A DNA stretch of 64,000 nucleotides from Pyruvatibacter sp. (GTDB taxonomy: Bacteria > Pseudomonadota > Alphaproteobacteria > CGMCC-115125): positions 25,750-89,749 of the forward strand of contig NZ_JAVJSC010000006.1 of NCBI RefSeq assembly GCF_040219635.1, read 5' to 3'. A program made the translations under genes and the position numbers. The notes beneath the pieces are model-generated. The model made no database searches and was not told where the DNA came from. It saw nothing but the letters and a program-made list of their open reading frames with translations. Below, in pieces: positions 1 to 8,942 of this stretch (positions are counted from its first letter, which is position 1; each line of letters begins with the position of its first letter).

Positions 1-123
1 CGAACCTTCGTGCGGGTCGGCGGCGGCCACCACCTGCGCGCCGTCAATAATCGCAATATTGCGGATGTGCTCATTGCCCATCATGCCCGCGCCAATAATC
101 GCGTAGCGTAGTGTGTCGCCCAT
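1..123 (-). CDS. Gfo/Idh/MocA-type NAD(P) oxidoreductase (N-terminal fragment)
   Basis: The reverse strand from 123 to the window edge encodes 41 residues beginning MGDTLRYAIIGAGMMGNEH. This is a Rossmann dinucleotide-binding motif of the Gfo/Idh/MocA family, followed by a beta strand ending AAADP, as usual where the NAD(P) ribose is contacted. The rest lies outside the window, so substrate cannot be told. It is divergent from the aldo/keto reductase, leaving an 84-base shared promoter region. Confidence 0.75.
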   Translation of the reverse strand, partial: MGDTLRYAIIGAGMMGNEHIRNIAIIDGAQVVAAADPHEGS

Positions 124-207
124 ACCGTCGCACTCCAGCCTGTGTTAAGGGAGCAGTCTTACGCGACCAGCCAGAGCGAATGCCAGAGGAAATACCAGAG
201 GAAATAA

Positions 208-1128
208 ATGTCTGATCTCGTCATTGCAAAAGGCCCCCGCCGGTTGGGCCAAAGCGACCTGCATGTCGCCCCCATTGCCTATGGCATGTGGCGCTACGCG
301 GGCACGGATGTGCCCACGGCCGCCGCAAAGGCGCAGGCCGCTCTTGATGCAGGCATGACGTTGTTTGATACAGCCGACGTCTATGGTCTGGACAGCGACA
401 TGCATTTTGGTGCCGCCGAAGAGCTGCTGGGCGAGGTTCTGGCGGCCACGCCCGGCCTGCGGCACAAAATCGTGCTGGCCAGCAAGGGCGGCATCATTCC
501 CGGCACGCCGTATGAGAGCAGCGCGGACTATCTGCGTGCTGCCTGCGAAGCGTCACTCACCCGGCTCAAAACAGATGTCATCGACCTTTATCAGGTGCAC
601 CGGCCCGATGTGCTGACACACCCCGCCGAACTTGCCGATACGCTGATGGCCCTGCGCACGGAGGGCAAGATCCGCGAGTTCGGTCTGTCCAATGTCACAG
701 CGTCGCAGATTGCCGCCCTTCAGGCCCATCTCGATCACCCTCTGGCGACGCAGCAGCCGGAGCTTTCAGCCATCGCCATTGAGCCGGTTTCAAATGGTGT
801 GCTGGACGCATGTATGGCAACCGCCATGACGCCGCTGGCGTGGAGCCCGCTTGCCGGGGGCCGCCTGATGCTGGATGCGGGGGAGGCTTCCACCACGCAA
901 CTGGCCGATGTCATCACGGCGCTCAACAAGATCGCCCGCACCCATGCCACCACCCGCACCGCCGCAGCGCTTGCCTTCGTGCTGGCCCATCCGTCAGCCC
1001 CTATCCCCATCATCGGCAGCCAAACACCCGCGCGCGTTGCGGAGGCCATGAGCGCACTGGACATCACGCTCAGCCGCACTGAGTGGTATTCCGTTTACGA
1101 GGCGGCCCTCGGCCAGCCGCTTCCTTAA
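208..1128 (+). CDS. Aldo/keto reductase family oxidoreductase
   Basis: 306 residues, a normal length for a single-domain NADPH-dependent aldo/keto reductase acting on carbonyl or sugar substrates in the cytoplasm. The N-terminal region has the strand-loop LFDTADVYG, holding the catalytic Asp and Tyr. The catalytic Lys lies in VLASKGG, and the segment DVIDLYQVHRPD is the expected His-containing strand. The C-terminal PIIGSQTPARV matches the cofactor phosphate-binding region. It is followed 13 bases later by a flavin monooxygenase gene, so the two are probably co-transcribed. The substrate is unknown. Confidence 0.88.
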   Translation: MSDLVIAKGPRRLGQSDLHVAPIAYGMWRYAGTDVPTAAAKAQAALDAGMTLFDTADVYGLDSDMHFGAAEELLGEVLAATPGLRHKIVLASKGGIIPGTPYESSADYLRAACEASLTRLKTDVIDLYQVHRPDVLTHPAELADTLMALRTEGKIREFGLSNVTASQIAALQAHLDHPLATQQPELSAIAIEPVSNGVLDACMATAMTPLAWSPLAGGRLMLDAGEASTTQLADVITALNKIARTHATTRTAAALAFVLAHPSAPIPIIGSQTPARVAEAMSALDITLSRTEWYSVYEAALGQPLP

Positions 1129-1141
1129 GAGGCCCCACGCC

Positions 1142-2215
1142 ATGACCACACCCGTTGAAATCTCCTGGTTCTCGGCCCTGTGTGACGACGATGCCGAGTT
1201 TCTGGGCACGCAGGATCCGGCCTTTCTCTCCACGTTCGAGCACTGCAAAAAAATTGTCGATGCGGCGCAGGCGGGCGGCTTCGACAACATTTTGCTGCCG
1301 TCCGGCTTTTCGCTGGGCATTGACCCTGTGGCCTTTGCGGCGGGCGTGGCGCCAACTGTTAAAAACATGCGGCTGTTGCTCGCAGTCCGCTGCGGTGAAA
1401 TGTGGCCGCCACAACTTGCCCGGCAGATCGCCACGCTGGACCAAATGCTCGGCGGCCGCCTGACAGTCAACATCATTTCTTCCGACATGCCCGGCCAGAC
1501 GATGGACTCAGCCCCGCGCTATGGACGCACGCTGGAAGCCATGGAGATCGTCCGTACACTGCTTGATGGCAAGTCCGTGGACATTGATGGCGAACACTAC
1601 CAGATGCAGCTTGACCCCATGCGTATCGGCACGGTGTCCGGCAAATGCCCGCCGTTCTACTTTGGCGGCATGTCACCCGCAGCGCGCGAAGTTGCCGCCA
1701 AGGGCGCTGACGTGTTCCTCATGTGGCCCGACACCAAAGACAAGGTGCAGGATCTGCTTGACGATATGCGCAAGCGCGCCGCCGCCCATGGCCGCGAACT
1801 CAAATTCGGCTACCGCGTGCATGTCATTGTCCGCGAAACCGAAGAAGAGGCGCGCGCCCATGCCCGCCATATCATGTCGAAACTTGATGTGGAGGAAGGT
1901 GAAAAGCTGCGCGCCCGCGCGCTGGACGCCACATCCGAAGGCGTGCGCCGTCAGGCCATGATGCGCGACGGTGCCGACGACGAAGGCTTTGCGGAAGAAA
2001 ACCTGTGGACGGGCATCGGCAAGGCCCGCTCCGGCTGCGGTGCTGCTATTGTCGGCAACCCGGATCAGGTAGCTGCCAAACTTGAGATGTACCGCGAGAT
2101 GGGCTTTTCAGCGTTCATTCTCTCCGGCTACCCGCACGCCAAAGAGGCCGAGTATTTTTCCCGGCTGGTGCTGCCTAAGATCAGCCACGGCCCGCTGGTG
2201 GATGTGCGCAGTTGA
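1142..2215 (+). CDS. LLM-class flavin-dependent monooxygenase (SsuD-like)
   Basis: 357 residues. The sequence resembles the bacterial luciferase-like TIM-barrel family close to FMNH2-dependent alkanesulfonate monooxygenase: early EISWFSAL, the segment ARQIATLDQMLGGRLTVNII, and the later PPFYFGGMSPAAREVAAKGADV. Such enzymes use reduced FMN and oxygen to open C-S or similar bonds, with a separate flavin reductase; none is seen here. It lies 13 bases after the aldo/keto reductase and ends next to the convergent cytochrome b561 gene. Alkanesulfonate as the true substrate is inference. Confidence 0.85.
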   Translation: MTTPVEISWFSALCDDDAEFLGTQDPAFLSTFEHCKKIVDAAQAGGFDNILLPSGFSLGIDPVAFAAGVAPTVKNMRLLLAVRCGEMWPPQLARQIATLDQMLGGRLTVNIISSDMPGQTMDSAPRYGRTLEAMEIVRTLLDGKSVDIDGEHYQMQLDPMRIGTVSGKCPPFYFGGMSPAAREVAAKGADVFLMWPDTKDKVQDLLDDMRKRAAAHGRELKFGYRVHVIVRETEEEARAHARHIMSKLDVEEGEKLRARALDATSEGVRRQAMMRDGADDEGFAEENLWTGIGKARSGCGAAIVGNPDQVAAKLEMYREMGFSAFILSGYPHAKEAEYFSRLVLPKISHGPLVDVRS

Positions 2216-2779
2216 TTAAACCCGGCCAAATGGCAGCATACGCTGAAAGACCTTGTCCCGGTCAATGAGCCAGTGCTTCATGGCGGCGGCCACATGCACA
2301 ATGATGAGCGCGGACAGCGCCAGCCCGCCGATGCCGTGCAAGGCATGAAAAACCTGCGTTACGGCTGCATCTGATGGTGCGAGGCCCGTCAGATTGAACA
2401 GGCCGTATGGCACGATGTTCCCGTCAACATAGGTCAGCCCGTGGACGATGCCGATGATCGGCTGATAGATCAGCAGCGCATACAGTCCGTACACGTTCCA
2501 TCTGGAGGCTGTCTTTTGCCACTCCGGCATGGTGGCCGGGTAGGCGGGTGGCGTGTGGGTGCGCCGGTACCGGATGCGGTACAGCGTCAGCGCCAGCACC
2601 AAAATGCCGTTGCCGGAGTGAATCATCAGGGTCTGCAGGCGCTCGTCCAGCGGCATGCCTTCAAAACCGGGTGGAATGACGCCGAATGAAAACAGGATGG
2701 CGACAAGCACCAGCAGGGCCGTGATCCAGTGCAGCGTCTTTGCTGTACCGCTGAACTTTTCGGGTGGTGCGCCGGTCAT
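2216..2779 (-). CDS. Cytochrome b561 family membrane protein
   Basis: 187 residues with four predicted transmembrane helices (around 16-38, 52-64, 95-112 and 152-172). Histidines at suitable positions for haem b ligation occur in KTLHWITALL, MIHSGNGILVL, ALHGIGGLAL and IIVHVAAAMKHW. The family moves electrons in the inner membrane, often from ubiquinol to a partner. It is convergent with the LLM monooxygenase (its stop directly follows) and begins about 60 bases from the rhodanese gene stop. Confidence 0.88.
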   Translation of the reverse strand: MTGAPPEKFSGTAKTLHWITALLVLVAILFSFGVIPPGFEGMPLDERLQTLMIHSGNGILVLALTLYRIRYRRTHTPPAYPATMPEWQKTASRWNVYGLYALLIYQPIIGIVHGLTYVDGNIVPYGLFNLTGLAPSDAAVTQVFHALHGIGGLALSALIIVHVAAAMKHWLIDRDKVFQRMLPFGRV

Positions 2780-2837
2780 GTTGGTGTTCTCCCAGGTGCC
2801 TTCCGGCTTTGCGGATGGTTGCGCGTATGTGTGCTGG

Positions 2838-3194
2838 CTAACTTCTGAGCGTTGGCTGCCCCGTCTCAGGGTCCGTCACGATCAGTGGCAGTCCCGCCTG
2901 TTTCCATGCGCCAAGGCCGCCGGCCATATGAGTTGCTTCGGCAGCGCCGCCTTCAAAGCATTTTTGTGCGGCCATGGCTGAGCGTTTGCCGACACCACAA
3001 TGCAGGATGATCTCCTTGCCGCCGGTCGGCAGGGCAAAGGCATCAAACGTCGACAGCGGAAAGTTCAGCGCTCCGGGAATGCGCTCGCCGCCATATTCTT
3101 TGGGCTCACGCACATCAATCACCACCACGTCGCCCGCATCCATGCGCGCTTTGACGTCTGCGGGGGATAGCTCGTGCAGAGTTTTATCAGTCAT
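2838..3194 (-). CDS. Single-domain rhodanese-like sulfurtransferase
   Basis: 118 residues, one rhodanese module. The catalytic Cys sits in EIILHCGVGKRSAMA, giving the loop CGVGKR. The conserved VVVIDVREPKEYGGERIPGA segment is also present. Members transfer sulfane sulfur or act as redox and carrier domains in the cytoplasm. It lies 11 bases downstream of the amidohydrolase gene on the same strand, so it is probably translated from the same message. Confidence 0.9.
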   Translation of the reverse strand: MTDKTLHELSPADVKARMDAGDVVVIDVREPKEYGGERIPGALNFPLSTFDAFALPTGGKEIILHCGVGKRSAMAAQKCFEGGAAEATHMAGGLGAWKQAGLPLIVTDPETGQPTLRS

Positions 3195-3205
3195 AGTCGG
3201 TTTCC

Positions 3206-4963
3206 TTATTCAGCCGCTGCCTGCACGCCCGCGGCCGCAGGGCGTGCCTGGCTGCCGCGAATGAGCTTGCCGCCCAAGGCACCTGTCGGCTCGCCTTCGC
3301 GGAAAGCCACAACGCCAGAGACAATAGTAGCGGTGTAGCCGCGCGTCTTTTGCACAAAGCGCTTGCCGCCAGCAGGCAGGTCATACACGATTTCAGGGCG
3401 GCTCATTGTGAGGTTTTCAAAGTCGATGACGTTCACGTCCGCCTTCATGCCCGGTGCCAGCACACCCCGGTCATACAGACCCACAAGTTCAGCGGTGCGT
3501 TTTGTCTGTCCACTGATGATCCACTCCAGCGGCAGCTTTTCACCGCGTGTGCGGTCGCGGCCCCAGTGGGTGAGCAATGTGGTGGGAAAACTCGAATCGC
3601 AGATGATGCCCACATGCGCTCCGCCGTCGCTCAGGCCAAAGGCCGTATTGGGGTGCTTGAGCATCTGCTCGACAAATGACAGATCGCCCGGCAGGTAGTT
3701 CATCAAAGGGAAATAGATCAGCGCCTTGCCGTCATCTTCCGCCATCCAGTCCAGCAATACCTCGCGCGGGTCACGGCCTTCGCGTTCGGCATGGGCGGCC
3801 ACGCTGTCCTCAGGGGCCGGTTCATAGTCGGGCGGGCTGCCCAGCCTGAACATCTTGTGGAACCACGAGAACAACTGGGTGGAAATCTCGCCTTCCTTGT
3901 ATTCGACATTTTCTGCGAGCAGTCGGGCGCGGAAATCAGGGTCATTAAGGGCAGCCACCTGCGCATCAAGCGTACGCGGCATGATTTCGTGGAAGGTGGA
4001 ATACAGCAAGAACGGGTTGATCGAGGCCGTCAGCCCCATCACCACGCCGGTGGCACGTGGCGGTACCTGCCCGCGCATGGGCAGGCCGTCGTTGTTGGCT
4101 TCGGCAATCTTGTCCAGCACCTGGTGCCAGATATCCGGGTGTCGGTCGTCCTGCTCGATGGTGAGCGACAGTGGCCTGCCGGACACTTCAACGACCTTGC
4201 GCAGCAAATCGAACTCCCAGTCGATGTCGCGGAAATCCGCAATCAACTGAAAGACGCCCTTGCCCTCGCCGTTGCCCGCGCGCTTCATCGCTTCGGCAAT
4301 GCCGGTAAGCTCCATCTCTTCGGCTTTGTAGGTGGGCGTATGCTCGCCATCCTTGTCGCGGTGCTTTTCCGTGCGCGATGTTGTCACGCCCAGCGCGCCC
4401 GCGTTGAGTGCGTCTTCCACCAGCGTCGCCATCTTGTCGGTGTCTTCACGGGTTGCAGGCTCAAGCCGCGCGCCGCGTTCACCCATCACATAGGCGCGCA
4501 ACGCGCCGTGGGGCAGTTGCAGGCCCACATCAATGGCCAGCGGTGAGGCTTCCACTGCATCCATGTATTCGGGAAAACTCTCCCAGTTCCACTTGATGCC
4601 CTCAAAAAGCGCCGTACCCGGAATATCTTCCACGCCTTCCATCAGGCCAATGAGCCAGTGGTGACGATCAGGCGCGCAGGGCGCAAAGCCCACACCGCAA
4701 TTGCCCATCACAGCGGTTGTCACGCCGTGAAATGTCGAGGGCTGCAAATAGGGGTCCCAGGTGACCTGACCGTCATAGTGGGTGTGCGGATCAACAAAGC
4801 CCGGCGTCACGATCTGCCCTGCGGCGTCAATCTCCTCACGGCCCGCGGCGCTAACCGTGCCAACCGCGGAAATCACGCCGCCATCTATTGCCACGTCAGC
4901 TTCGTAGGGTTTGCCGCCCAACCCGTCATAAACCAGGCCGTTCCGGATCACGAGATCATGCAT
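3206..4963 (-). CDS. Amidohydrolase-family protein, N-acyl-D-amino-acid deacylase-like
   Basis: 585 residues from the chosen start at 4963. An upstream in-frame ATG at 5002 exists, but the 4963 start has a strong Shine-Dalgarno (GGAGGAGAC, 6 bases away). The protein has the short N-terminal strands of the amidohydrolase superfamily, the metal motif PGFVDPHTHYDGQ, a GNCGVGFAPC segment typical of the D-aminoacylase subfamily, and LSDGGAHVG with a catalytic Asp and metal His late in the barrel. Metal-dependent hydrolysis of an N-acyl or cyclic amide is expected; the substrate is not identifiable. It is the first gene of a three-gene leftward run with rhodanese and b561. Confidence 0.87.
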   Translation of the reverse strand: MHDLVIRNGLVYDGLGGKPYEADVAIDGGVISAVGTVSAAGREEIDAAGQIVTPGFVDPHTHYDGQVTWDPYLQPSTFHGVTTAVMGNCGVGFAPCAPDRHHWLIGLMEGVEDIPGTALFEGIKWNWESFPEYMDAVEASPLAIDVGLQLPHGALRAYVMGERGARLEPATREDTDKMATLVEDALNAGALGVTTSRTEKHRDKDGEHTPTYKAEEMELTGIAEAMKRAGNGEGKGVFQLIADFRDIDWEFDLLRKVVEVSGRPLSLTIEQDDRHPDIWHQVLDKIAEANNDGLPMRGQVPPRATGVVMGLTASINPFLLYSTFHEIMPRTLDAQVAALNDPDFRARLLAENVEYKEGEISTQLFSWFHKMFRLGSPPDYEPAPEDSVAAHAEREGRDPREVLLDWMAEDDGKALIYFPLMNYLPGDLSFVEQMLKHPNTAFGLSDGGAHVGIICDSSFPTTLLTHWGRDRTRGEKLPLEWIISGQTKRTAELVGLYDRGVLAPGMKADVNVIDFENLTMSRPEIVYDLPAGGKRFVQKTRGYTATIVSGVVAFREGEPTGALGGKLIRGSQARPAAAGVQAAAE

Positions 4964-5162
4964 CGGGGTCTCCTCCACACAGGCGTATATATTTGTTTGC
5001 ACGGGAGTTTAGCGGTTCCCGGCGTCTCATCAAGCGGCACGGTTCGTCGCCCCAGATGCAAATCCCATAATGCGCGGCTTGACGAAAAATATAGCGCTTG
5101 CGCAATCAGCGTCGCATGGCCACCTTTTGCGCACAGCATCGCCGCAGAGAGGATTTTTCAAC

Positions 5163-6128
5163 GTGTCGCAGCCGAAAACAACCATCATCCGCACGCCCGC
5201 CGAACGGTTTGAAAACCTGCCGGACTATCCCTTTGCGCCGCACTATCAGAGTGTCGCGCCGGGCATTGAGATGCATTACGTGGACGAAGGCCCGCGCGAC
5301 GGCAGGGTGGTATTGCTGCTGCACGGCCAGCCAAGCTGGAGCTACCTCTACCGCAAGATGATCCCGCCGCTGGTCGCCGCCGGATACCGCGTCATCGCGC
5401 CCGATCTTGTGGGTTTTGGCAAGTCCGACAAACCCACTGCCAAGGATGCCTTCACGTATTCAGGCCAGGTCGCATGGATGCGCGCCTTTATTGAAGGTCT
5501 GGACCTCAAAGACATCAACGTGTTTGTGCAGGACTGGGGCGGTCTGATTGGTCTGCGTGTGGTGGCTGAAATACCGCAGCGTTTTGCATCCATCATCGCG
5601 GGCAATACGGGTCTGCCCGCAGCACCGTTCCCCATGTCGGCGATCGGCCGCTGGCTGACGCGCTTTCAGGCGTGGCGCAAGGGCGACAGCATCACCAGCA
5701 TGGACAAGATCAACGGGTTTCCAGACTGGATTGCCCACGCCCGCTATGCGCGCGAGTTCAACCCCGGCGCGACGCTGCAATCCGCAACAATCAGCACACT
5801 GAGCGATGACGAGATTGCCGCCTATCAGGCCCCATTCCCCGACGAACCCTATATGGCAGGCCCGCGCGCCATGCCGTGGCTGGTGCCCAGTGAACTTGGT
5901 CAGGGCCACGCCGCATGGAAAAAGCTGGAGAAGCTGGACACACCCGTGCTGCTGGTGTTCTCGGATAGTGACCCTGTGACGGCCGGTCAGGACAAGGTCT
6001 TTGCCAAACGCTTCAAGGGTGCCAAAGGCCAGCCGCATAAAACCATCCAGAACGCCGGCCACTTCCTGCAGGACGACAAGGGCGAGGAGATCGCCGCGCA
6101 TATGATTGAATGGTTGCGGACACTCTAG
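5163..6128 (+). CDS. Haloalkane dehalogenase (alpha/beta hydrolase)
   Basis: 321 residues from a GTG start at 5163, preceded by AGAGAGGA at good distance. An in-frame ATG at 5070 would add a poorly conserved 31-residue extension. The start RTPAERFENLPDYPF and the oxyanion segment LLLHGQPSWSYLYRKM are characteristic. The nucleophile is Asp124 in FVQDWGG, with Trp125 as one halide ligand, and the distal base is His in NAGHFLQDD. It hydrolyses carbon-halogen bonds to alcohols. The gene is divergent from the amidohydrolase. The downstream aldehyde dehydrogenase could oxidise later products, but a joint pathway is only inferred. Confidence 0.9.
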   Translation: MSQPKTTIIRTPAERFENLPDYPFAPHYQSVAPGIEMHYVDEGPRDGRVVLLLHGQPSWSYLYRKMIPPLVAAGYRVIAPDLVGFGKSDKPTAKDAFTYSGQVAWMRAFIEGLDLKDINVFVQDWGGLIGLRVVAEIPQRFASIIAGNTGLPAAPFPMSAIGRWLTRFQAWRKGDSITSMDKINGFPDWIAHARYAREFNPGATLQSATISTLSDDEIAAYQAPFPDEPYMAGPRAMPWLVPSELGQGHAAWKKLEKLDTPVLLVFSDSDPVTAGQDKVFAKRFKGAKGQPHKTIQNAGHFLQDDKGEEIAAHMIEWLRTL

Positions 6129-6560
6129 GTTGCTGCGGTTCGTGCCGTGCCGCTCTGGGCCCCGCGACCAAGTCGCGGGGAGGCAATCCGGAAGTCAGAC
6201 CGGCCCTGAAGATACAGGTTGCCGTAGAGCGCTGCCGTGCGCCGTCCAGCCAGGCGCGCGACCGCGCGTCGGCCGGTCAGGCCGCCCCCGCGGAGGCGCT
6301 ACCCGCCGTGAGCGCAAAAATGACCGAATCTGAGGGGTCCACAGCACTAGCGACGCGGCGGGTGTTTGTGCAAGAGTCCGCCCCGGATACGGGTTCAGCG
6401 CAAAAAAGAGCGGGAAAATTGCCTTTTGCCAGCGGCCCGCCCCCATATGCCAGAGGGGGAATTGAGCGCGACATTCTTGGTGGCGCGCTCGCCTCAGACA
6501 CAGTTTGCGAAACGCGGGCACCCGGTCACAGCGCCGCCCCCGCACTACGGGAGAAAACAC
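6129..6560. other. 432-base gene-free interval with one strong palindrome
   Basis: This G+C-rich interval separates haloalkane and aldehyde dehydrogenase genes. At 6160-6180 there is a perfect inverted repeat, CCCCGCGAC-CAA-GTCGCGGGG, without a following T-run. It therefore looks like a dispersed palindromic element or a weak terminator. The open frames crossing the rest (for example upstream of 6561) have no good start and no recognisable protein character, so I see no gene here. Confidence 0.6.
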
Positions 6561-7991
6561 GTGAAAGAAGCCCTTCAGTTTTACATCAATGGTGCCTGGG
6601 TTGACCCCGCCACCCCCAAGACGCTGGATGTCATCAACCCCGCCACCGAAGAGCCCTGTGGCAAAATCTCGATGGGCTCAGCGGCTGACGTGGATGCGGC
6701 GGTTGCCGCCGCCAAGGCCGCGTTCCCCGCATGGTCCAACACCACACGCGAAGAGCGCATTGCCGTTTTTGAAAAGATCATTCAGGTCTATCAAAGCCGC
6801 TATGACGAGATTGCTGAAACCATCGCGACTGAAATGGGCGCGCCGATCTGGCTGTCCAAGGCAGCGCAGGCTGCAACCGGCCTTGGCCACTTCACAACAA
6901 ATCTCGAAATCCTGAAAAACTATCAGTTCGAGGAAACCCGCGGCACCACACAGATCAGGAAGGAAGCTGTGGGCGTGTGCGGTTTCATCACGCCGTGGAA
7001 CTGGCCGGTGAACCAGATCGTCTGCAAGGTGGCACCCGCGCTGGCCGCTGGCTGCACAATGGTGCTCAAGCCGTCTGAAGTAGCGCCGCTCAACGCCATT
7101 CTGGTGGCTGAAATCCTGCATGAAGCAGGCGTGCCCAAGGGCGTGTTCAACCTTGTAAATGGCGACGGCCCCAGCGTGGGTGCGCCGCTTTCAAGCCACA
7201 AGGATGTGGACATGGTGTCGTTCACCGGCTCCACCCGCGCCGGCATTCTGGTGGCCAAGGCTGCCGCCGACACGGTGAAGCGTGTGGCACAGGAGCTGGG
7301 CGGCAAGTCCCCCAACATCGTGCTGGAAGATGCAGACATTCAGGCAGCCGTTGCCGGTGGCGTGCAGGGCGTGATGATGAACTCAGGCCAGTCATGCAAC
7401 GCCCCCACGCGCATGTTTGTGCCCGCGTCCAAGAACGACGAAGCCAAGGCTGTGGCCAAGGCCGCTGCTGAAGGCGTGAAAGCCGGTGACCCGTTCGCCG
7501 AAGGCACAACCATCGGCCCGGTTGTCTCAGAGGTTCAGTTCAACAAGATCCAGGATCTGATCCAGAAGGGCATCGACGAAGGCGCAACACTGCTGACCGG
7601 CGGCACGGGCCGTCCTGATGGTCTCAACAAGGGCTACTATGTGCGCCCGACGGTGTTTGCCGATGTGACGCCGGACATGACAATTTCCCGCGAGGAGATT
7701 TTCGGCCCGGTGCTCTCCATCCTCACCTACGAGACGGAAGAGCAGGCCATCGAGATGGCCAACGACACCGAATACGGTCTGTCGTCTTACGTGCAGTCCG
7801 GCAACATCGAGCACGCCCGCGAAGTGGCCGGCAAGATCCGCGCCGGCAACGTGCACCTGAACGGCGCTGGCCCGGACTTTAATGCCCCGTTTGGTGGCTA
7901 CAAACAGTCCGGCAACGGCCGCGAATGGGGCGAGTTCGGCTTCGAAGAGTTCCTCGAAGTCAAAGCCGTCCTCGGCTACCAGGCCGCCTAA
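6561..7991 (+). CDS. NAD(P)-dependent aldehyde dehydrogenase family protein
   Basis: 476 residues from a GTG at 6561, with GGGAG nine bases upstream. The family start MKEALQFYINGAWVDP begins here, and the longer open frame upstream is not ALDH-like. The catalytic Cys279 is in SGQSCNAPTR and the general base Glu245 in VAQELGGKSP. The cofactor loop is FTGSTRAG, and the C-terminal FGGYKQSGNGREWG is typical. It oxidises aldehydes to acids in the cytoplasm. It is followed by a strong terminator. The exact substrate cannot be told. Confidence 0.92.
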   Translation: MKEALQFYINGAWVDPATPKTLDVINPATEEPCGKISMGSAADVDAAVAAAKAAFPAWSNTTREERIAVFEKIIQVYQSRYDEIAETIATEMGAPIWLSKAAQAATGLGHFTTNLEILKNYQFEETRGTTQIRKEAVGVCGFITPWNWPVNQIVCKVAPALAAGCTMVLKPSEVAPLNAILVAEILHEAGVPKGVFNLVNGDGPSVGAPLSSHKDVDMVSFTGSTRAGILVAKAAADTVKRVAQELGGKSPNIVLEDADIQAAVAGGVQGVMMNSGQSCNAPTRMFVPASKNDEAKAVAKAAAEGVKAGDPFAEGTTIGPVVSEVQFNKIQDLIQKGIDEGATLLTGGTGRPDGLNKGYYVRPTVFADVTPDMTISREEIFGPVLSILTYETEEQAIEMANDTEYGLSSYVQSGNIEHAREVAGKIRAGNVHLNGAGPDFNAPFGGYKQSGNGREWGEFGFEEFLEVKAVLGYQAA

Positions 7992-8016
7992 CACCAAGGC
8001 GTCAGACGCGACAAAC

Positions 8017-8052
8017 AAAGCCCCGGCGGAACACTCCGCCGGGGCTTTTTTA
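8017..8052 (+). terminator. Rho-independent terminator after aldehyde dehydrogenase
   Basis: An inverted repeat AAAGCCCCGGCGGA / TCCGCCGGGGCTTT with a short ACAC-type loop is followed by a run of seven T, about 26 bases after the dehydrogenase stop codon. Confidence 0.93.
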
Positions 8053-8129
8053 TTGACTTCGACGGAAATTCCTCCCCACCCCGTTGAAGATGTCGTGAGT
8101 GCCCTGCTTGTTCAGTCAGGAGAACAGTT

Positions 8130-8438
8130 ATGACGTCTTCTATCCGAGTTTCGCGCCGTGCTTTTTCTGCCGCCGTCATTACCGCGTGTGCGCTGGTGGC
8201 GGGAACGGCGTTTGCGCCGTCTGAGGCTGCTGCTGCGCCGCGCCATGTGGTTGCCAAGGGTGTTGCAGCAAAGGCTGTGGTTGTGAGGCCAAACGTGGTT
8301 GTGCGCGTGGCACCGCCGGTACGCCGGGTGGTGACTGTGCGACCGGCGCGCCCAAGCGCCTTTGCTGTTTGGACCGACGGGTATTGGCGCTGGAACGGCG
8401 CGCGGCATGTGTGGGTGGCGGGCCACTGGCGGCACTAA
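8130..8438 (+). CDS. Small exported protein with YXWXXGXW-like tail
   Basis: 102 residues. A signal peptide is visible: basic start with RVSRRAF, then a hydrophobic core AVITACALVAGTAF, and cleavage probably near SEAAAA. The middle is rich in Val, Arg and Ala. The end, WTDGYWRWNGARHVWVAGHWRH, carries the repeated Trp/Gly pattern of the YXWXXGXW family of envelope proteins. Its function is unknown. It is isolated between the terminator and a repeat pair. Confidence 0.7.
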   Translation: MTSSIRVSRRAFSAAVITACALVAGTAFAPSEAAAAPRHVVAKGVAAKAVVVRPNVVVRVAPPVRRVVTVRPARPSAFAVWTDGYWRWNGARHVWVAGHWRH

Positions 8439-8457
8439 CGCAAGGCCTCGATCAGGC

Positions 8458-8584
8458 GTCGGCGCTTTTGCGCTGCCCCGCCGGAGCGCTGCGCATGTGA
8501 GGTAAAGGCTTCGCACCCCAAACACCCGACCGGGTGTCGGCGCTAGTGCGCCGCCCCGCCGGAGCGCTGCGCGCGTGAGGCAAA
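8458..8584. repeat. Two 49-base direct repeats, 78 bases apart
   Basis: The copies at 8458-8506 and 8536-8584 begin GTCGGCGCT, share CCCCGCCGGAGCGCTGCGC, and end GTGAGG-(C/T)-AAA. They differ at only a few positions. Each contains a small imperfect palindrome around GCGC...GGAGCGC. They sit between the exported-protein gene and the tRNA-Thr gene. They look like dispersed intergenic elements rather than coding sequence. Confidence 0.75.
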
Positions 8585-8595
8585 AAGACAAGAAA

Positions 8596-8670
8596 TGGTG
8601 CCGCGAGGGAGAATTGAACTCCCGGCCTCACCCTTACCAAGGGTGCGCTCTACCACTGAGCTACCGCGGC
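8596..8670 (-). tRNA. tRNA-Thr (anticodon GGT)
   Basis: The reverse strand folds as a normal cloverleaf. The acceptor starts GCCGCGG and pairs with CGCGGC before discriminator A and an encoded CCA. The D arm is GCTC-AGTGGTAGA-GCGC type. The anticodon stem CACCC/GGGTG closes the loop TTGGTAA, giving GGT for threonine. The T loop TTCAATT is standard. Confidence 0.95.
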
Positions 8671-8942
8671 GTGTTGCTGGCGGAAGCATCGGGGAAAACC
8701 AATCAAATTGGGTTAACGGCCCGCCAGGCGAGGGCGGAAACTGCCATATGCGGTTGCCCCCCGCAATACCGCTTTTCACCCGCCACACACGCGGCCACAC
8801 ATGCGGCCAAACACGCGGCCAAACACCCGGTATGCCGCAGCGGACCTTGACCCTGGGCGCGCAGCTTTGCAGGATCGCGCGCAATTCGGCCCGGCACTGC
8901 ATTTTGCAGCCTGTCGCGCGCTCTCAAAAAGGCTCTGACCAC

